Of a stretch of 64,000 nt of DNA, positions 9,031 through 20,800 are shown piece by piece; within the stretch, counting starts at the first letter, position 1; each line of letters opens with the position of its first letter. Position numbers and translations under genes: made by a program. Origin of the DNA: Undibacterium sp. (GTDB lineage Bacteria; Pseudomonadota; Gammaproteobacteria; Burkholderiales; Burkholderiaceae_D); contig JAUSNO010000033.1 of NCBI GenBank assembly GCA_030645915.1, positions 24,522 to 88,521 on the forward strand, given 5' to 3'. The notes under the pieces are model-generated. The model made no database searches and was not told where the DNA came from. It saw nothing but the letters and a program-made list of their open reading frames with translations.

Positions 9031-11730
9031 TTATTTGATGGCCGGTAAGACAAACCAGAACGTCGTTCCTTCACCCGCCTGGGTGACAAAGCCGATTTCC
9101 CCGTGCATTTTTTCCAGATATGTTTTGGTGATGGATAAGCCCAAACCGGTGCCGCCTTGTTGCCGCGTATCTGTGCCGTCGGCTTGTGAAAAAGGTTCAA
9201 AAATGCGTGCCTGAAAGGTGCCCGGAATACCCGGGCCGCGATCGCTGACCTCCACTTTGTAGCAGGCATTTCCGTGCTCGACACAGGCATGAATCTGCAA
9301 GCGAACGAGATCGCCTTTAGGCGAAAACTTGGCGGCATTTGACATTAGATTGGCCATCACCTGCATCAGGCGATCGGTATCGGCCATGACCCAGGCTGAA
9401 TCGGGGTGATGGAATAACTGCAGCCGCACATTCAACGATACCGCATAGGCAATGTTGGCCTCGATCGCATCGTTGAGCAACGCGACCAAATCCACCCGCT
9501 CGGATTTAAACTGCATGTTGCCGCTGGCCAGTTTCTCCATGTCGAGAATGTCATTGACCAGGCCAACCAGGCGACGGCTGTTGCCGTGCGCGATCTTGAT
9601 CAGGTGCAGGGCTTTTTCGGGCAATACGCCACCGATCCCAGCCTCAAGCAAACCCAGTGAACCGCGAATCGAGGTCAGAGGGGTGCGCAGCTCATGGCTC
9701 ACGACAGAGATGAATTCTGATTTGAGTTGGTTGATGCGATGTCTTTCGCTGATATCCAAGACAAAAACCGCCCACTCGCTATACGAATTTTCCAGATAGC
9801 TTAAGCCGATCAGGACCGGTACCCGATGTCCGTCGGCGTGCTTGAGCATGACCTCGAATGGCGCCGTGACGCCGGTTTCAAGCAGCTCGGTATAGGCCAG
9901 CCTGCAAGCATCGAGATCGCGACCTTCCAGCAAAATGTCCCATATCGATGTTTGCGTCAGGAGGCTTCTTTGCGAGTGGCCGCAGATCTGCAAAAAAAGC
10001 TGATTAACGTCGCTGAGTTGGCCGGCACCCGAGCCTTGGGCGATGCCGATCAGGCTGGAATTGGTTAGTCTTTTCAAGCGTTGTTCACTGTGCTTGAGCG
10101 CGTCTAAAGTGCTGCGCTGTTCAGTGATATCTTCCACCATCCACACGGCACCGCGCACATATTGCGTAGAAGGCAAAGCCTTGCCGGCAATGCGCGCAAG
10201 AAAAGTGCTGCCGTCGATGCGTTTCACTCGCCATTCCAGCTCGACCAGTTCATCTGCAATGAGTTGAGGAATGACTTTCGTGGCAAAGGCCTGGTAATCC
10301 GCTTCGTCCTGATACAAAAAAGTGGATTTGATCCCGATCATTTCTTTGACGTCGTTAAATCTGCAAAGGTCTGCCAGCGCTTTGTTGGCACGGATGATTT
10401 CACCATTGCTGACAAACATGACCCCCATCGGCGTATTGGAAATCAGTATTTCCAGTTCATTCGCCAGTTGCTTATAGCGTTCACCGCTCTTGCGTAATAA
10501 CTCTTCGTGATGATGCGCGGCCTGCTCGGCCTGCTTGCGTTCGGTGATGTCAATTTGCAAGCCCAGCATACGCAGTGCACGTCCATCGGTATCCCATTCT
10601 GTGACGTTACCCATAGACATGATCCAGCGCCACTCGCCGGATGCGGGGCGCATACGGAATTCGGCCCGAAAGTCGTTTGTTCCGCGCGCAGAAAAATGTA
10701 ATTGATAGGCTTGTTTGAGTGAGACGACATCGTCCGGATGGACGCATTCGTTCCAGAAAAAATTCCAGAATTTTTTAGGATCTTGAAAATCGTTTGGCGC
10801 CAGCCCCAGCATCTTGGCATACTCGGGACTGACGGTTCCTTCACCGGTTTGTATATTGAAATCATACACGCCGAGATGCGATGCTTTCATCACCAGATGT
10901 ACCTGTTGCTCGGCCGAACGCAATTTTTCTTCGGTACGTTTTTGTGCACTGATGTCCGTAATAAATCCGTGCCATAGCACGCTGGAGTCGGGTAGCAATT
11001 GTGGGTGTGCATCGCCCAGCAGCCAATGTTCGCCTTGGTGTGTGCGTATCCGGTATTCCTGATGCCAGTTCTGCAAACTTGCAGCCGAGGCTTTTACTGC
11101 AGATCGTAGAGACTCAATGTCATCTGGATGAATCAATGCAAATAATGCTGAAGCGTCTTTGCTGACGGTATCAGGCGTGATGCCGTAGATATCAACAATC
11201 GCCTTGCTTGCGTAAGGAAAGCAAGATCGTCCGTCTGGGAAAACTTGAAACTGATAGAAAAAAATGCCCGGCAAATGTTCAGAAAAATTGGACAGCAGCG
11301 TATGGCTGTCAGATCGCTGTGCCGAGAGCGCATGCTGGCGCGTGATGTCGGTAATCAAGCCGGCCATGCGTGCAGGACGGCCATCGGCCGTTTTTGTCAC
11401 GACCGCGCCGCGTGAACGCACCCATTTCCAGCTGCCGTCACGACACAATAAGCGATGCTCATCCTGATACGCGGCGGATGTTCCTTCAAGACAAGTGCGT
11501 GTCGCCTGCATGGCGCGCTGCGCATCATCCGGATGCAAGCGCTTGATCCATTCTTCAATATGATGACCGAATTCACCTTCGCCAAAGCCAAGTAGTTTTT
11601 GGTAGCCGGGAGAGAAAAATACTTCATCGGTAAGCAGATTCCACTCCCACAGATTCTCGCCTAGCGCCCCCAGCAATTCATGCAGCTCTTGCAGCTCACA
11701 ATTTGGCACGGTCACCTCATGGTTCGTCAT
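9031..11730 (-). CDS. Multi-PAS hybrid-sensor type histidine kinase (no receiver domain)
   Basis: The 899-residue protein has no transmembrane segment or signal peptide, so it is probably cytosolic. Five PAS/PAC-like modules follow in series (from about 15, 145, 275, 410 and 540), recognisable by LGFGEGEFGHHIEEWIKRLH, VHPDDV and GLQIDITERK-type PAC ends. The kinase core has the H-box VVSHELRTPLTSIRG (about 665-680), the N-box LMSNAAKFSPKG, and G-boxes DRGPGIPGTF and GGTGLGLSIT. Repeated PAS modules point to sensing of redox state, light or small ligands. There is no response regulator next to it, so it is an orphan kinase. ATG 11730 is chosen; upstream sequence belongs to the thioredoxin gene. 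Confidence 0.92.
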   Translation of the reverse strand: MTNHEVTVPNCELQELHELLGALGENLWEWNLLTDEVFFSPGYQKLLGFGEGEFGHHIEEWIKRLHPDDAQRAMQATRTCLEGTSAAYQDEHRLLCRDGSWKWVRSRGAVVTKTADGRPARMAGLITDITRQHALSAQRSDSHTLLSNFSEHLPGIFFYQFQVFPDGRSCFPYASKAIVDIYGITPDTVSKDASALFALIHPDDIESLRSAVKASAASLQNWHQEYRIRTHQGEHWLLGDAHPQLLPDSSVLWHGFITDISAQKRTEEKLRSAEQQVHLVMKASHLGVYDFNIQTGEGTVSPEYAKMLGLAPNDFQDPKKFWNFFWNECVHPDDVVSLKQAYQLHFSARGTNDFRAEFRMRPASGEWRWIMSMGNVTEWDTDGRALRMLGLQIDITERKQAEQAAHHHEELLRKSGERYKQLANELEILISNTPMGVMFVSNGEIIRANKALADLCRFNDVKEMIGIKSTFLYQDEADYQAFATKVIPQLIADELVELEWRVKRIDGSTFLARIAGKALPSTQYVRGAVWMVEDITEQRSTLDALKHSEQRLKRLTNSSLIGIAQGSGAGQLSDVNQLFLQICGHSQRSLLTQTSIWDILLEGRDLDACRLAYTELLETGVTAPFEVMLKHADGHRVPVLIGLSYLENSYSEWAVFVLDISERHRINQLKSEFISVVSHELRTPLTSIRGSLGLLEAGIGGVLPEKALHLIKIAHGNSRRLVGLVNDILDMEKLASGNMQFKSERVDLVALLNDAIEANIAYAVSLNVRLQLFHHPDSAWVMADTDRLMQVMANLMSNAAKFSPKGDLVRLQIHACVEHGNACYKVEVSDRGPGIPGTFQARIFEPFSQADGTDTRQQGGTGLGLSITKTYLEKMHGEIGFVTQAGEGTTFWFVLPAIK

Positions 11731-11770
11731 CGACGTCTTATTGGCAGTATCAGGCAGGGTCGCGGGTGGC

Positions 11771-12235
11771 CTAAGGATGATCCTTGATGATTTTCTGAAA
11801 AAAATCGGCAATCCCATGATCACCCATTCTGCGGGCATCGGCCAATTCGCCTGCTTTGGTCGCGTACAGCAGGGTATTGTCCGGTTGCAGTACGACGGCC
11901 GCCGGAATCCCTTTTTTGATGGGGTTGCCATAAGCGTTGGCAATGTCTAAATTCTTATCAAACTGAGCGACATCGACCTTTACCACAATGAATTTTTTTT
12001 CAATGAGGGATTGGTTGACACCCTTCATCGATTTATCCAGTTCCAGACAATCCTTGCACCAGTTTGCGCCAAAAATGACTAGCACCTTCTTCTTGCTCAC
12101 TTGTGCCTGGCTTAAGGCCTTATTGAGTTCAGTCTGCGCGTTGGCGCTTTCGTCGTAGGCTTTCATTACTTCAGCAAATCCCGTTGTGCTGATGAGACAC
12201 AGGAAGCCGAGAGCGAGCGCTAGAATTTTTTTCAT
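11771..12235 (-). CDS. Periplasmic thioredoxin-fold protein
   Basis: The 154-residue protein starts with a signal peptide (about 1-21, likely cut after GFA). A thioredoxin fold follows, with FGANWCKDC placing the redox cysteines at residues 60 and 63 and the cis-proline loop at KGIPAAVVL. The CKDC active site differs from CGPC or CPHC and is typical of DsbD-gamma-like or DUF255-related thioredoxins used in thiol reduction or peroxide defence. Acts in the periplasm. It is only 40 bases upstream of the PAS kinase in the same direction, so they may be co-transcribed. The long open frame back to 12742 overlaps dinB and is not used. Confidence 0.85.
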   Translation of the reverse strand: MKKILALALGFLCLISTTGFAEVMKAYDESANAQTELNKALSQAQVSKKKVLVIFGANWCKDCLELDKSMKGVNQSLIEKKFIVVKVDVAQFDKNLDIANAYGNPIKKGIPAAVVLQPDNTLLYATKAGELADARRMGDHGIADFFQKIIKDHP

Positions 12236-12355
12236 ATAGGCGTAATTTAAGTTTAATTTGTGTTCAGGTAAAAATTTCCTTGGAAACTCATACTGACGCA
12301 AATGAAAGGGTTTGTCATCGCCCAAGTTGAGGGCGCACAACAAAGGAAATAAAAA

Positions 12356-12374
12356 ACTGAATGTCCATACAGTA
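12356..12374 (+). promoter_or_regulatory. LexA-like SOS box upstream of dinB
   Basis: ACTGAATGTCCATACAGTA has CTG and CAG separated by exactly 10 bases and flanking A/TA that match the enterobacterial and betaproteobacterial LexA operator pattern. It ends 53 bases before the dinB start. A TAAAAT at about 12392 could be the -10, which would place the box over the -35 region. Confidence 0.7.
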
Positions 12375-12427
12375 TTTGTCTTCTGCCGCGTTAAAATAGC
12401 GCATCTCTCTAATTGGTATGTTGATTC

Positions 12428-13582
12428 ATGAGCATTTTGCAACGTCGCATCGCTCATCTGGATATGGATGCTTTCTACGCATCGGTTGAGCTTCTGCGCT
12501 ATCCGGAGCTGCGCGGCCAGCCAGTGGTGATTGGCGGCAGATCGGCGCATCAGCCCAGGGTTTTGCCGGACGGAACAAAGGAGTATTCCAGATTGCGCGA
12601 CTATGTCGGGCGCGGCGTGGTCACGACCTCCACCTACGAAGCCCGTGCCCTGGGTATTTTCTCTGCCATGGGCATCATGAAAATGGCGCATCTGGCACCG
12701 GACGCGATACTGTTGCCGACCGATTTCGACGCCTATCGTCATTACTCAAAGCTATTTAAAAATGCAGTCAGATCCATCGCGCCCTTGATCGAGGATCGCG
12801 GGATTGATGAGATTTACATCGATCTGACCGAATACGACGAGGCAACACCGGCACTGGCGCAGCGCATTAAAGATGCGGTACGGGACGCCACCGCTCTCTC
12901 ATGCTCGATAGGCGTAGCGCCGAATAAGTTGCTTGCCAAGGTATGCTCGGATCTGGAAAAGCCCAACGGGCTGACAATCCTGGGTTACGACGATATTCCT
13001 GAGCGGATTTGGCCCCTATCTGTACGAAAAATCAATGGCATAGGCCCCAAAGCCAGCGAAAAACTCGCCGGTCTGGGCATATTGACCGTAGGGGAACTGG
13101 CCAAAGCCGAGCCAGATTTTTTACAGACGCACTTCGGGCGCAATTATGCCGCCTGGCTGCTCAATGTATCGCATGGACAGGATGAACGTTCGGTTGCGAC
13201 CAGCTCAGAAACCAAGTCGATCAGCCGCGAAACAACCTTTGAGCGCGACCTGCACGCGCGCCAGGACCGTGAGATGCTATCCCAGATTTTTACGGATTTA
13301 TGCGAACGTCTGGCGGGCGACCTCAAGCGCAAAGGGTATCTCACGCACAAAATCGGCATCAAGCTGAGGTATACCGATTTTCGCATCGTCAGCCGCGACG
13401 TGACGCTGCCGCATCCTACCTTTGACGCGGCCACTATCCGGCGCGCCGCTGGCGAATGCCTCAAACGTGCGCCGCTGGAGCAGAAACTCAGACTGCTGGG
13501 AGTGAAAGCGAGCGCGTTGACCAGGCACAGTGAAACTGCAGAAACGGACCATCGCGTGCAAGGGGATTTGTTTCACTGCTAA
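12428..13582 (+). CDS. dinB: DNA polymerase IV (Y-family translesion polymerase)
   Basis: The 384-residue protein has the Y-family palm motifs: HLDMDAFYASVE with Asp12, and IDEIYIDLTE with Asp127/Glu128, which bind the two catalytic metals. SIGVAPNKLLAKVCSDLEKPNG and the helix-hairpin-helix INGIGPKASEKLAGLGI follow, then the little-finger domain. The C-terminus QGDLF (378-382) fits the beta-clamp binding consensus QxxLF. Compared with E. coli DinB there is an insertion after VVIGG (about residues 38-62: RSAHQPRVLPDGTKEYSRL), seen in a subset of proteobacterial DinB. It synthesises across lesions with low fidelity. A LexA-like box upstream indicates SOS control. Divergent from the thioredoxin gene. 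Confidence 0.96.
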   Translation: MSILQRRIAHLDMDAFYASVELLRYPELRGQPVVIGGRSAHQPRVLPDGTKEYSRLRDYVGRGVVTTSTYEARALGIFSAMGIMKMAHLAPDAILLPTDFDAYRHYSKLFKNAVRSIAPLIEDRGIDEIYIDLTEYDEATPALAQRIKDAVRDATALSCSIGVAPNKLLAKVCSDLEKPNGLTILGYDDIPERIWPLSVRKINGIGPKASEKLAGLGILTVGELAKAEPDFLQTHFGRNYAAWLLNVSHGQDERSVATSSETKSISRETTFERDLHARQDREMLSQIFTDLCERLAGDLKRKGYLTHKIGIKLRYTDFRIVSRDVTLPHPTFDAATIRRAAGECLKRAPLEQKLRLLGVKASALTRHSETAETDHRVQGDLFHC

Positions 13583-13697
13583 CGAGTCCTGCGGTTCCGG
13601 AATCGATGCATCATGCAGATTTGATGATACTGGGGTAGGGTATATTTTTACGACGCAATAAACACGTGCGAATTTGCCGTAAAAATGATTATTTTAA

Positions 13698-13710
13698 GGG
13701 GAGTATATTT
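13698..13710. repeat. GGGGAGTATATTT motif after dinB
   Basis: One of several intergenic copies of a (G)GGGAGTATA motif located just beyond gene ends; the others are at 1597-1606 (reverse), 39252-39261 and 53409-53422. The context TTTAAGGGAGTATATTT is shared with the copy at 1600. No known function. Confidence 0.4.
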
Positions 13711-13753
13711 ATTTTGACCAGAAGCGGATGCAAAATAGAGAAATGGTGAGAAT

Positions 13754-13828
13754 TGGTGCGACCGACAGGAATCGAACCTGTATTGCGGGCTTCGGAGGCC
13801 CGTATCCTATCCGTTGGAAGACGGTCGC
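13754..13828 (-). tRNA. tRNA-Arg, anticodon CCG
   Basis: The reverse strand folds as a complete tRNA: acceptor GCGACCG pairs with GGTCGC followed by the discriminator A and a gene-encoded CCA (13754-13756). The D arm contains AACGGATAGGATA, the anticodon stem is CGGGC/GCCCG around loop CTCCGAA (anticodon CCG, codon CGG), and the T arm has GGTTCGATTCC. A weak -10-like TACAAT lies upstream at 13854-13859 on the same strand. Confidence 0.97.
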
Positions 13829-13920
13829 GTGGAGTAATCATTTGCAGACCGCTATTGTAGCCGCTTGAGTCTGATTATGCATGCAGGAACATTCACTAAT
13901 TCTTGCCTCGCGTAACAATT

Positions 13921-13957
13921 CGCCTGATTTCTGCCTGATGCAGCCAAAAATCAGGCG
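13921..13957. repeat. Hairpin in the tRNA-Arg / cytochrome gap
   Basis: CGCCTGATTT (13921-13930) pairs perfectly with AAATCAGGCG (13948-13957). No T-tract follows, so it is not a canonical terminator. The rest of 13829-14188 shows no gene. Confidence 0.5.
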
Positions 13958-14188
13958 GAATGTCTGTTTCATTGCGTTGGTGCAGAAATCGGGATTGAGA
14001 TGCAGTCTAAATAATTTCCTCCGATTCCTCCGGCATAAGGGGGAATGCCTGAGTTGGCCGAAAGTCTTAAAGTAAATCGCGTTTCACCCTTGTCGCGAAC
14101 ATAGCAAAATTGTCGCAAATTGCGCTTTTTTCACTGGAATCGGCCCCTTACTGTCACGCTTTTCCATTCCAAACTTTACGCTTTACTC

Positions 14189-14194
14189 TATAAT
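14189..14194 (+). promoter_or_regulatory. Candidate -10 (TATAAT) for the cytochrome gene
   Basis: A perfect TATAAT lies 18 bases before the MITE-like element and 217 bases before the cytochrome start codon. No good -35 is visible at 16-18 bases, so the promoter assignment is tentative. If correct, the inserted element is transcribed as part of the 5' leader. Confidence 0.35.
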
Positions 14195-14211
14195 CTTGCG
14201 TTAATCCCTAG

Positions 14212-14371
14212 CAGCCTGTTGGATTTAGGGTGTCGAAGCGAAAAATCGGCTGGGCGAGGGCAGATTTTGTCGGATTTGCAGCGTCAATATCTAGATATTG
14301 ACCAAAAAGCCGGTGAAATACGCACCGTCCAGATGATTTTGCAGCCGACAACTCCTAAGTCCGACAGGCTG
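14212..14371. mobile_element. MITE-like element A, 160 bp with terminal inverted repeats
   Basis: Ends CAGCCTGTTGGATTTAGG (14212-14229) and CCTAAGTCCGACAGGCTG (14354-14371) are inverted repeats with 2 mismatches in 18. They are flanked by CTAG on both sides (14208-14211, 14372-14375), consistent with a 4-bp IS5-type target duplication. At the centre is the perfect palindrome GTCAATATCTAGATATTGAC (14283-14302). No transposase is encoded. Family placement is inferred. Confidence 0.75.
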
Positions 14372-14410
14372 CTAGCAACCGTCCTATTATTTTATTGTAA
14401 CGAGGAAACC

Positions 14411-14953
14411 ATGACCGACTCACACGACGACCACGAATCACCAATCAAGACGCCTAAGCAACTCATCGTTGCCGTTCTCGCCGGATTATTGGTCCCGATC
14501 ATTATTATCGTGTTGTTGATACAGTATGTGTCCAACGACAAAAAAGTCGGCGCCGGCTCTTCCGCACTCACGCCAGAGGCGATCGTCGCTCGTATCAGCC
14601 CAGTCGCAGATGAAGGCTATACCTTCAAGGATGCCAGCGGTCCCAAAGTCTTGCAATCGGGCGAAGCAGTCTACAAGATGGTGTGTGCAGCTTGCCACGA
14701 TACGGGTGCAGCCGGTGCACCTAAACTGGGCGATGCAGCCTCGTGGGGTCCAAGAATTGCGCAAGGTTACGACAAGGTGTTAGCCAATGCCATCGGTGGC
14801 TTGCGTGCGATGCCAGCCAAAGGCGGCAACCCGGATCTGGATGATGTTGAAGTGGCTCGCGCCGTAGTACATCTGGCCAATGCCGGTGGCGCCAAGTTCA
14901 AGGAACCTGAAGTAAAAGCCGCAGCAGCTAATGCGGAAGCTTCAGCGAAATAA
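14411..14953 (+). CDS. Membrane-anchored cytochrome c5-type monohaem protein
   Basis: The 180-residue protein has one uncleaved transmembrane helix (about 18-40, AVLAGLLVPIIIIVLLIQYV), then a periplasmic domain with CAACH at 92-96 for covalent haem c attachment and Met134 in GGLRAMPAKGG as the likely sixth ligand. The C-terminal tail is Ala/Lys rich. The family shuttles electrons between respiratory complexes on the periplasmic face. ATG 14411 follows GAGGAAACC, a good ribosome site. A MITE-like element sits 40 bases upstream, between a TATAAT and this gene. A bidirectional terminator follows. Confidence 0.93.
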   Translation: MTDSHDDHESPIKTPKQLIVAVLAGLLVPIIIIVLLIQYVSNDKKVGAGSSALTPEAIVARISPVADEGYTFKDASGPKVLQSGEAVYKMVCAACHDTGAAGAPKLGDAASWGPRIAQGYDKVLANAIGGLRAMPAKGGNPDLDDVEVARAVVHLANAGGAKFKEPEVKAAAANAEASAK

Positions 14954-14965
14954 GCATTTGCCTCA

Positions 14966-15000
14966 ATAAAAAAGCCAGTCTGTTGACTGGCTTTTTTATT
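14966..15000. terminator. Bidirectional intrinsic terminator between cytochrome and fadH
   Basis: AAAAAAGCCAGTC and GACTGGCTTTTTT pair around TGTT. The A-tract and T-tract on both flanks suit termination of both convergent genes. Confidence 0.9.
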
Positions 15001-15016
15001 GTTTGCAATGTCTCAA

Positions 15017-17197
<2,181 letters not shown>

Positions 17198-17621
17198 TGA
17201 GTGACAAAAATAGCTGCCGAAAATTTTCTTACGCCTAATGCGCACCAATATTGTGCGAAATTGGTTATTTGCTTGATAAATAGTAAAAACAAAAAGCGCT
17301 ATTCTCTAGAAAATAACTGCATGAAAATTTGGCTTCGATGAACATGTGCTGACCTAGCCGAATTTATGAAGCAGCAATTTTCAATAACAAAAATTAAATC
17401 TTGCGCGAGGTCAAATTGAAGCAATTAAAATCAAAACGGTCTGAACGAATGTCCGCTGCGCACTATTTTTGTTGCGTAGCACCAAAATAACGCGTTAGAT
17501 GCGTCGCATTATCATCGGCAAAAAAAGTGCTGTTGTTTTTTGGTAAGCGCAGCAAACGCGAGTATTGACACTTTACGGCTTGAAATGTTCCTATGTCATA
17601 TGAATATTTTTTGATGGAATA

Positions 17622-17665
17622 ATTTACATAAATAAATTCAGAAAAACGAACTTATTTACATAGAT
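17622..17665 (+). promoter_or_regulatory. Direct repeats ATTTACATARAT upstream of the first TonB receptor
   Basis: ATTTACATARAT occurs at 17622-17633 and 17654-17665, 32 bases apart, which is about three helical turns. They lie about 165-205 bases upstream of the receptor start in a 630-bp AT-rich gap (17198-17827) in which I see no gene. Same-face spacing suggests a regulator site, but this is inference. Confidence 0.35.
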
Positions 17666-17827
17666 TGCCAAAAAACACGGTAAAAGTGTTGTAGATCTGA
17701 AAAGAATGTTTGTGAGGAGAGAGCTAATTCTCGACTGGCTATCAAACTGTGGAAATTGTTGCAGTTGCTGTCAGATGTTACTCAAGGTTGGAACGCGATT
17801 TATCATATTTAATTTTTAGGAAATTAT

Positions 17828-20800
17828 ATGTCCAAGAGAAATTTAGTATTAAAAAAAACACTGGTCGCGCATGCGCTGACGCTGGCGTTTAGTGCTGGTG
17901 TATTGACGGTTGGTGTTAGCTCAACAGCATTTGCGCAATCGAATGCCACAGGTACTGTATTCGGCCGAGTTGCCGCAGGACTGGGTAATTCTGTGATCGT
18001 CCAAAATAAAGATACGAAGTTAACCCGCACTGTTACACCGGATGCTGGCGGAAAATTTCAGGCAACGTCACTGCCAACAGGTCAATATAAAGTGACTTTG
18101 ATGAGTGGCGCCAACGTGATCCGTTCAATGGATGTCGAAGTATTGTTGGGACAAGGTGTCGAGGCGACATTTGACGCTGTTCAGTCTGTGGAGGTTTCAG
18201 CGCGCCGCACAAGAATTGACGTTTCAAATACAAATAATGGTGCATCTTTTACTTCTAGAGAATTGGCAAAATTACCAATTACTCCGAGTGTTGCTTCAAT
18301 CATTCAGCTAGCACCAAATACGACACGCGGTGATTCACGGTATGGCGGTGGGAACGCGCCAAGTTTTGGTGGCGCATCTGCATCTGAGAACGCGTTCTAT
18401 ATCAACGGTTTTCCGGTAACTAATGTTCTTCTGCAAATCGGTGCATCAGAATTGCCTTTCGGGTCAATTGGTCAAGCGCAAATTCTTTCGGGCGGATATG
18501 GTGCGGAATTCGGCCGTTCTACTGGTGGCGTTGTAAATATTACGACTAAAAGTGGTACCAATAGCTGGGAAGTTGGTGGTAGCGCAAGCATTACTCCAAA
18601 TGCGTTAAGAAACAAAAGCAAGAATATCTATTACCCAAATACAGGTGCTAGTGAAAATGTTGATACAGACGGTGACCTGTATTTGTATGGCGAAGGCGAT
18701 AAAAGCAGCAGTCATACTCTGAGCGCATATGTAAGCGGCCCACTTATTCAGGATAAATTGTTTTTATTCGCGAACGTTGAGCAAATTAAGAGTACATCAG
18801 AATTTGCCCGCCTTTCGTCCGCTAGTTCAGCTGCAAAAGATACTGGATGGAATGTATCCGAAAATAAAACCCTGCGGTCGTTAATTAAATTGGATTGGAA
18901 TATCAATGACGACCACCGTCTGGAATTGACGAACATTACAGATCGCCCAGAATCAGATCGTAAATATTTTGGTCTGGATTATGCTACGTTACAACGAGGT
19001 AATGTTCAAAATGGTGGGCGTTCCTATGAAAACTACGGCCCTACGCCTGCGGCGGCGGCGGTTGGTGCAGATGTTTCTATTCTGAAGTATACCGGCAACA
19101 TTACAAAAGATTTAACATTGACCGCGTTATACGGGATTAGCAATACTTCCCATACAGATTTACCACTGAATTATAATCCAGCACTTCTTCAGACACAGTC
19201 TACACCAGCAACTCGCGTAACAACTATTGCTGGTAACTATACAACGCCACAAAAAACCACCGGTAACATTCTGACACCAGGTGCAGAAGATAAGCAAAAA
19301 GTATATCGCTTGGATTTGGAATATAAATTAGGTGATCATACGTTGCGAGCTGGTTTGGATCACAACGATATCAGTACTTTGGCTGGCACTTCACGTGCGG
19401 GTGGCGGTATTTGGTCTTATGGAAAATTAACTGATCCAAATGCGTTACCAAATCCACAATCAAAATCACCGGCATCCGGTGGGGGTTATGGTGCCAACGG
19501 TTATTTTGTACAAAGAATTAATACCAGTGGCGTATCAGCACCTACAGTCGAGCAATCTGCACAGTATATTGAAGATCGTTATCAAGTAACTAAGCAGATT
19601 CTTCTGTCGCTGGGTTTGCGTAATGAGCAATTTACAAATTATAACGGCGACGGTCAGGCTTACGTCTCCCAACGTAATCAACTGGCACCGCGTTTAGGCG
19701 TTGCTTGGGACGTAAATGGCGATGCATCTTTGAAAGCGTTTGGTAGTGCTGGGCGTTATCATTTGCAAATGCCAACAAATGTGGCGATTCGTGCAGCGGG
19801 TAGTTCGTTATTTACACGCGAGTATTTTACATACACAGGTGTTGATGCGACAACAGGCGCGCCTACAGGTTTGACTGCAATTAGTGGCGTTACATCTGCT
19901 AACAACGAATTCGGCCAAGCGAAAGATCCACTTACAGTTGCTGCCCAAAATATGGATGCACATTTCCAAGATGAAATAAGTCTTGGTTTCGAAAAGGCGT
20001 ATTCACCTTCTCTCAATTTTGGTACAAAAGTGACTTACCGTGTTTTGAAGTCCACAATTGACGATTTCTGTGATCAGCGTCCATTCGACAAATGGGCAGA
20101 AGATAATAAAGTTGATGCTACTAATTACCATGGTTTTGGATGTGCTTTGTTTAACCCAGGCCAGTCCAATAATTTCTTGGTGAACTACAATGGTGATGGC
20201 AAGACTTTGGTTCCTGTTAATTTGACCGCGGCTGAATTGGGTTATCCAAAAGTTGAGCGAAAATATACCGCAGTTGATTTTTTTGTAGAACATCCTTTGC
20301 GTAACGGCTGGTATGGTAAGTTGAACTACACATGGTCTCGTAGCAAAGGCAATACTGAAGGTCAGACTCTCTCTGACATCGGTCAGGCTGACGTTGCAAC
20401 TACGCAAGTATTTGACTATCCAGAAATCTCACAAAATGCGAATGGACTTTTACCAAATGACCGCACTCATCAATTCAAGGCTTATGGCTTCTACGAAGTA
20501 ACGCCTCAGATTGGTGTCGGTGCTAATTTATTGTTAGCATCTGGTCGTTCAAAAAATTGCATTGGTAATTTTCCAGACGATTCAAATCCAGCGGCTGCCT
20601 ATGGTTCTGCTTTCTTTTACTGCAATGGAGTTGCTACACCTCGTGGATCACAAGGTAAATTGCCGTGGGATACTCGCTTGGATATGAATCTTGTTTATCG
20701 TCCAGCGCAGGTCAAAGGATTGGCTTTCAAATTTGACGTTTATAATCTTTTCAATAGAAGCACCATACAAAATATTGATGAGGTTTACAACGTTGATACT

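Noticed and set aside
11771..12742. 323-residue form of the thioredoxin gene product
   Set aside because: The extra N-terminal half overlaps dinB in antisense and hides a proper signal peptide that begins at ATG 12235.
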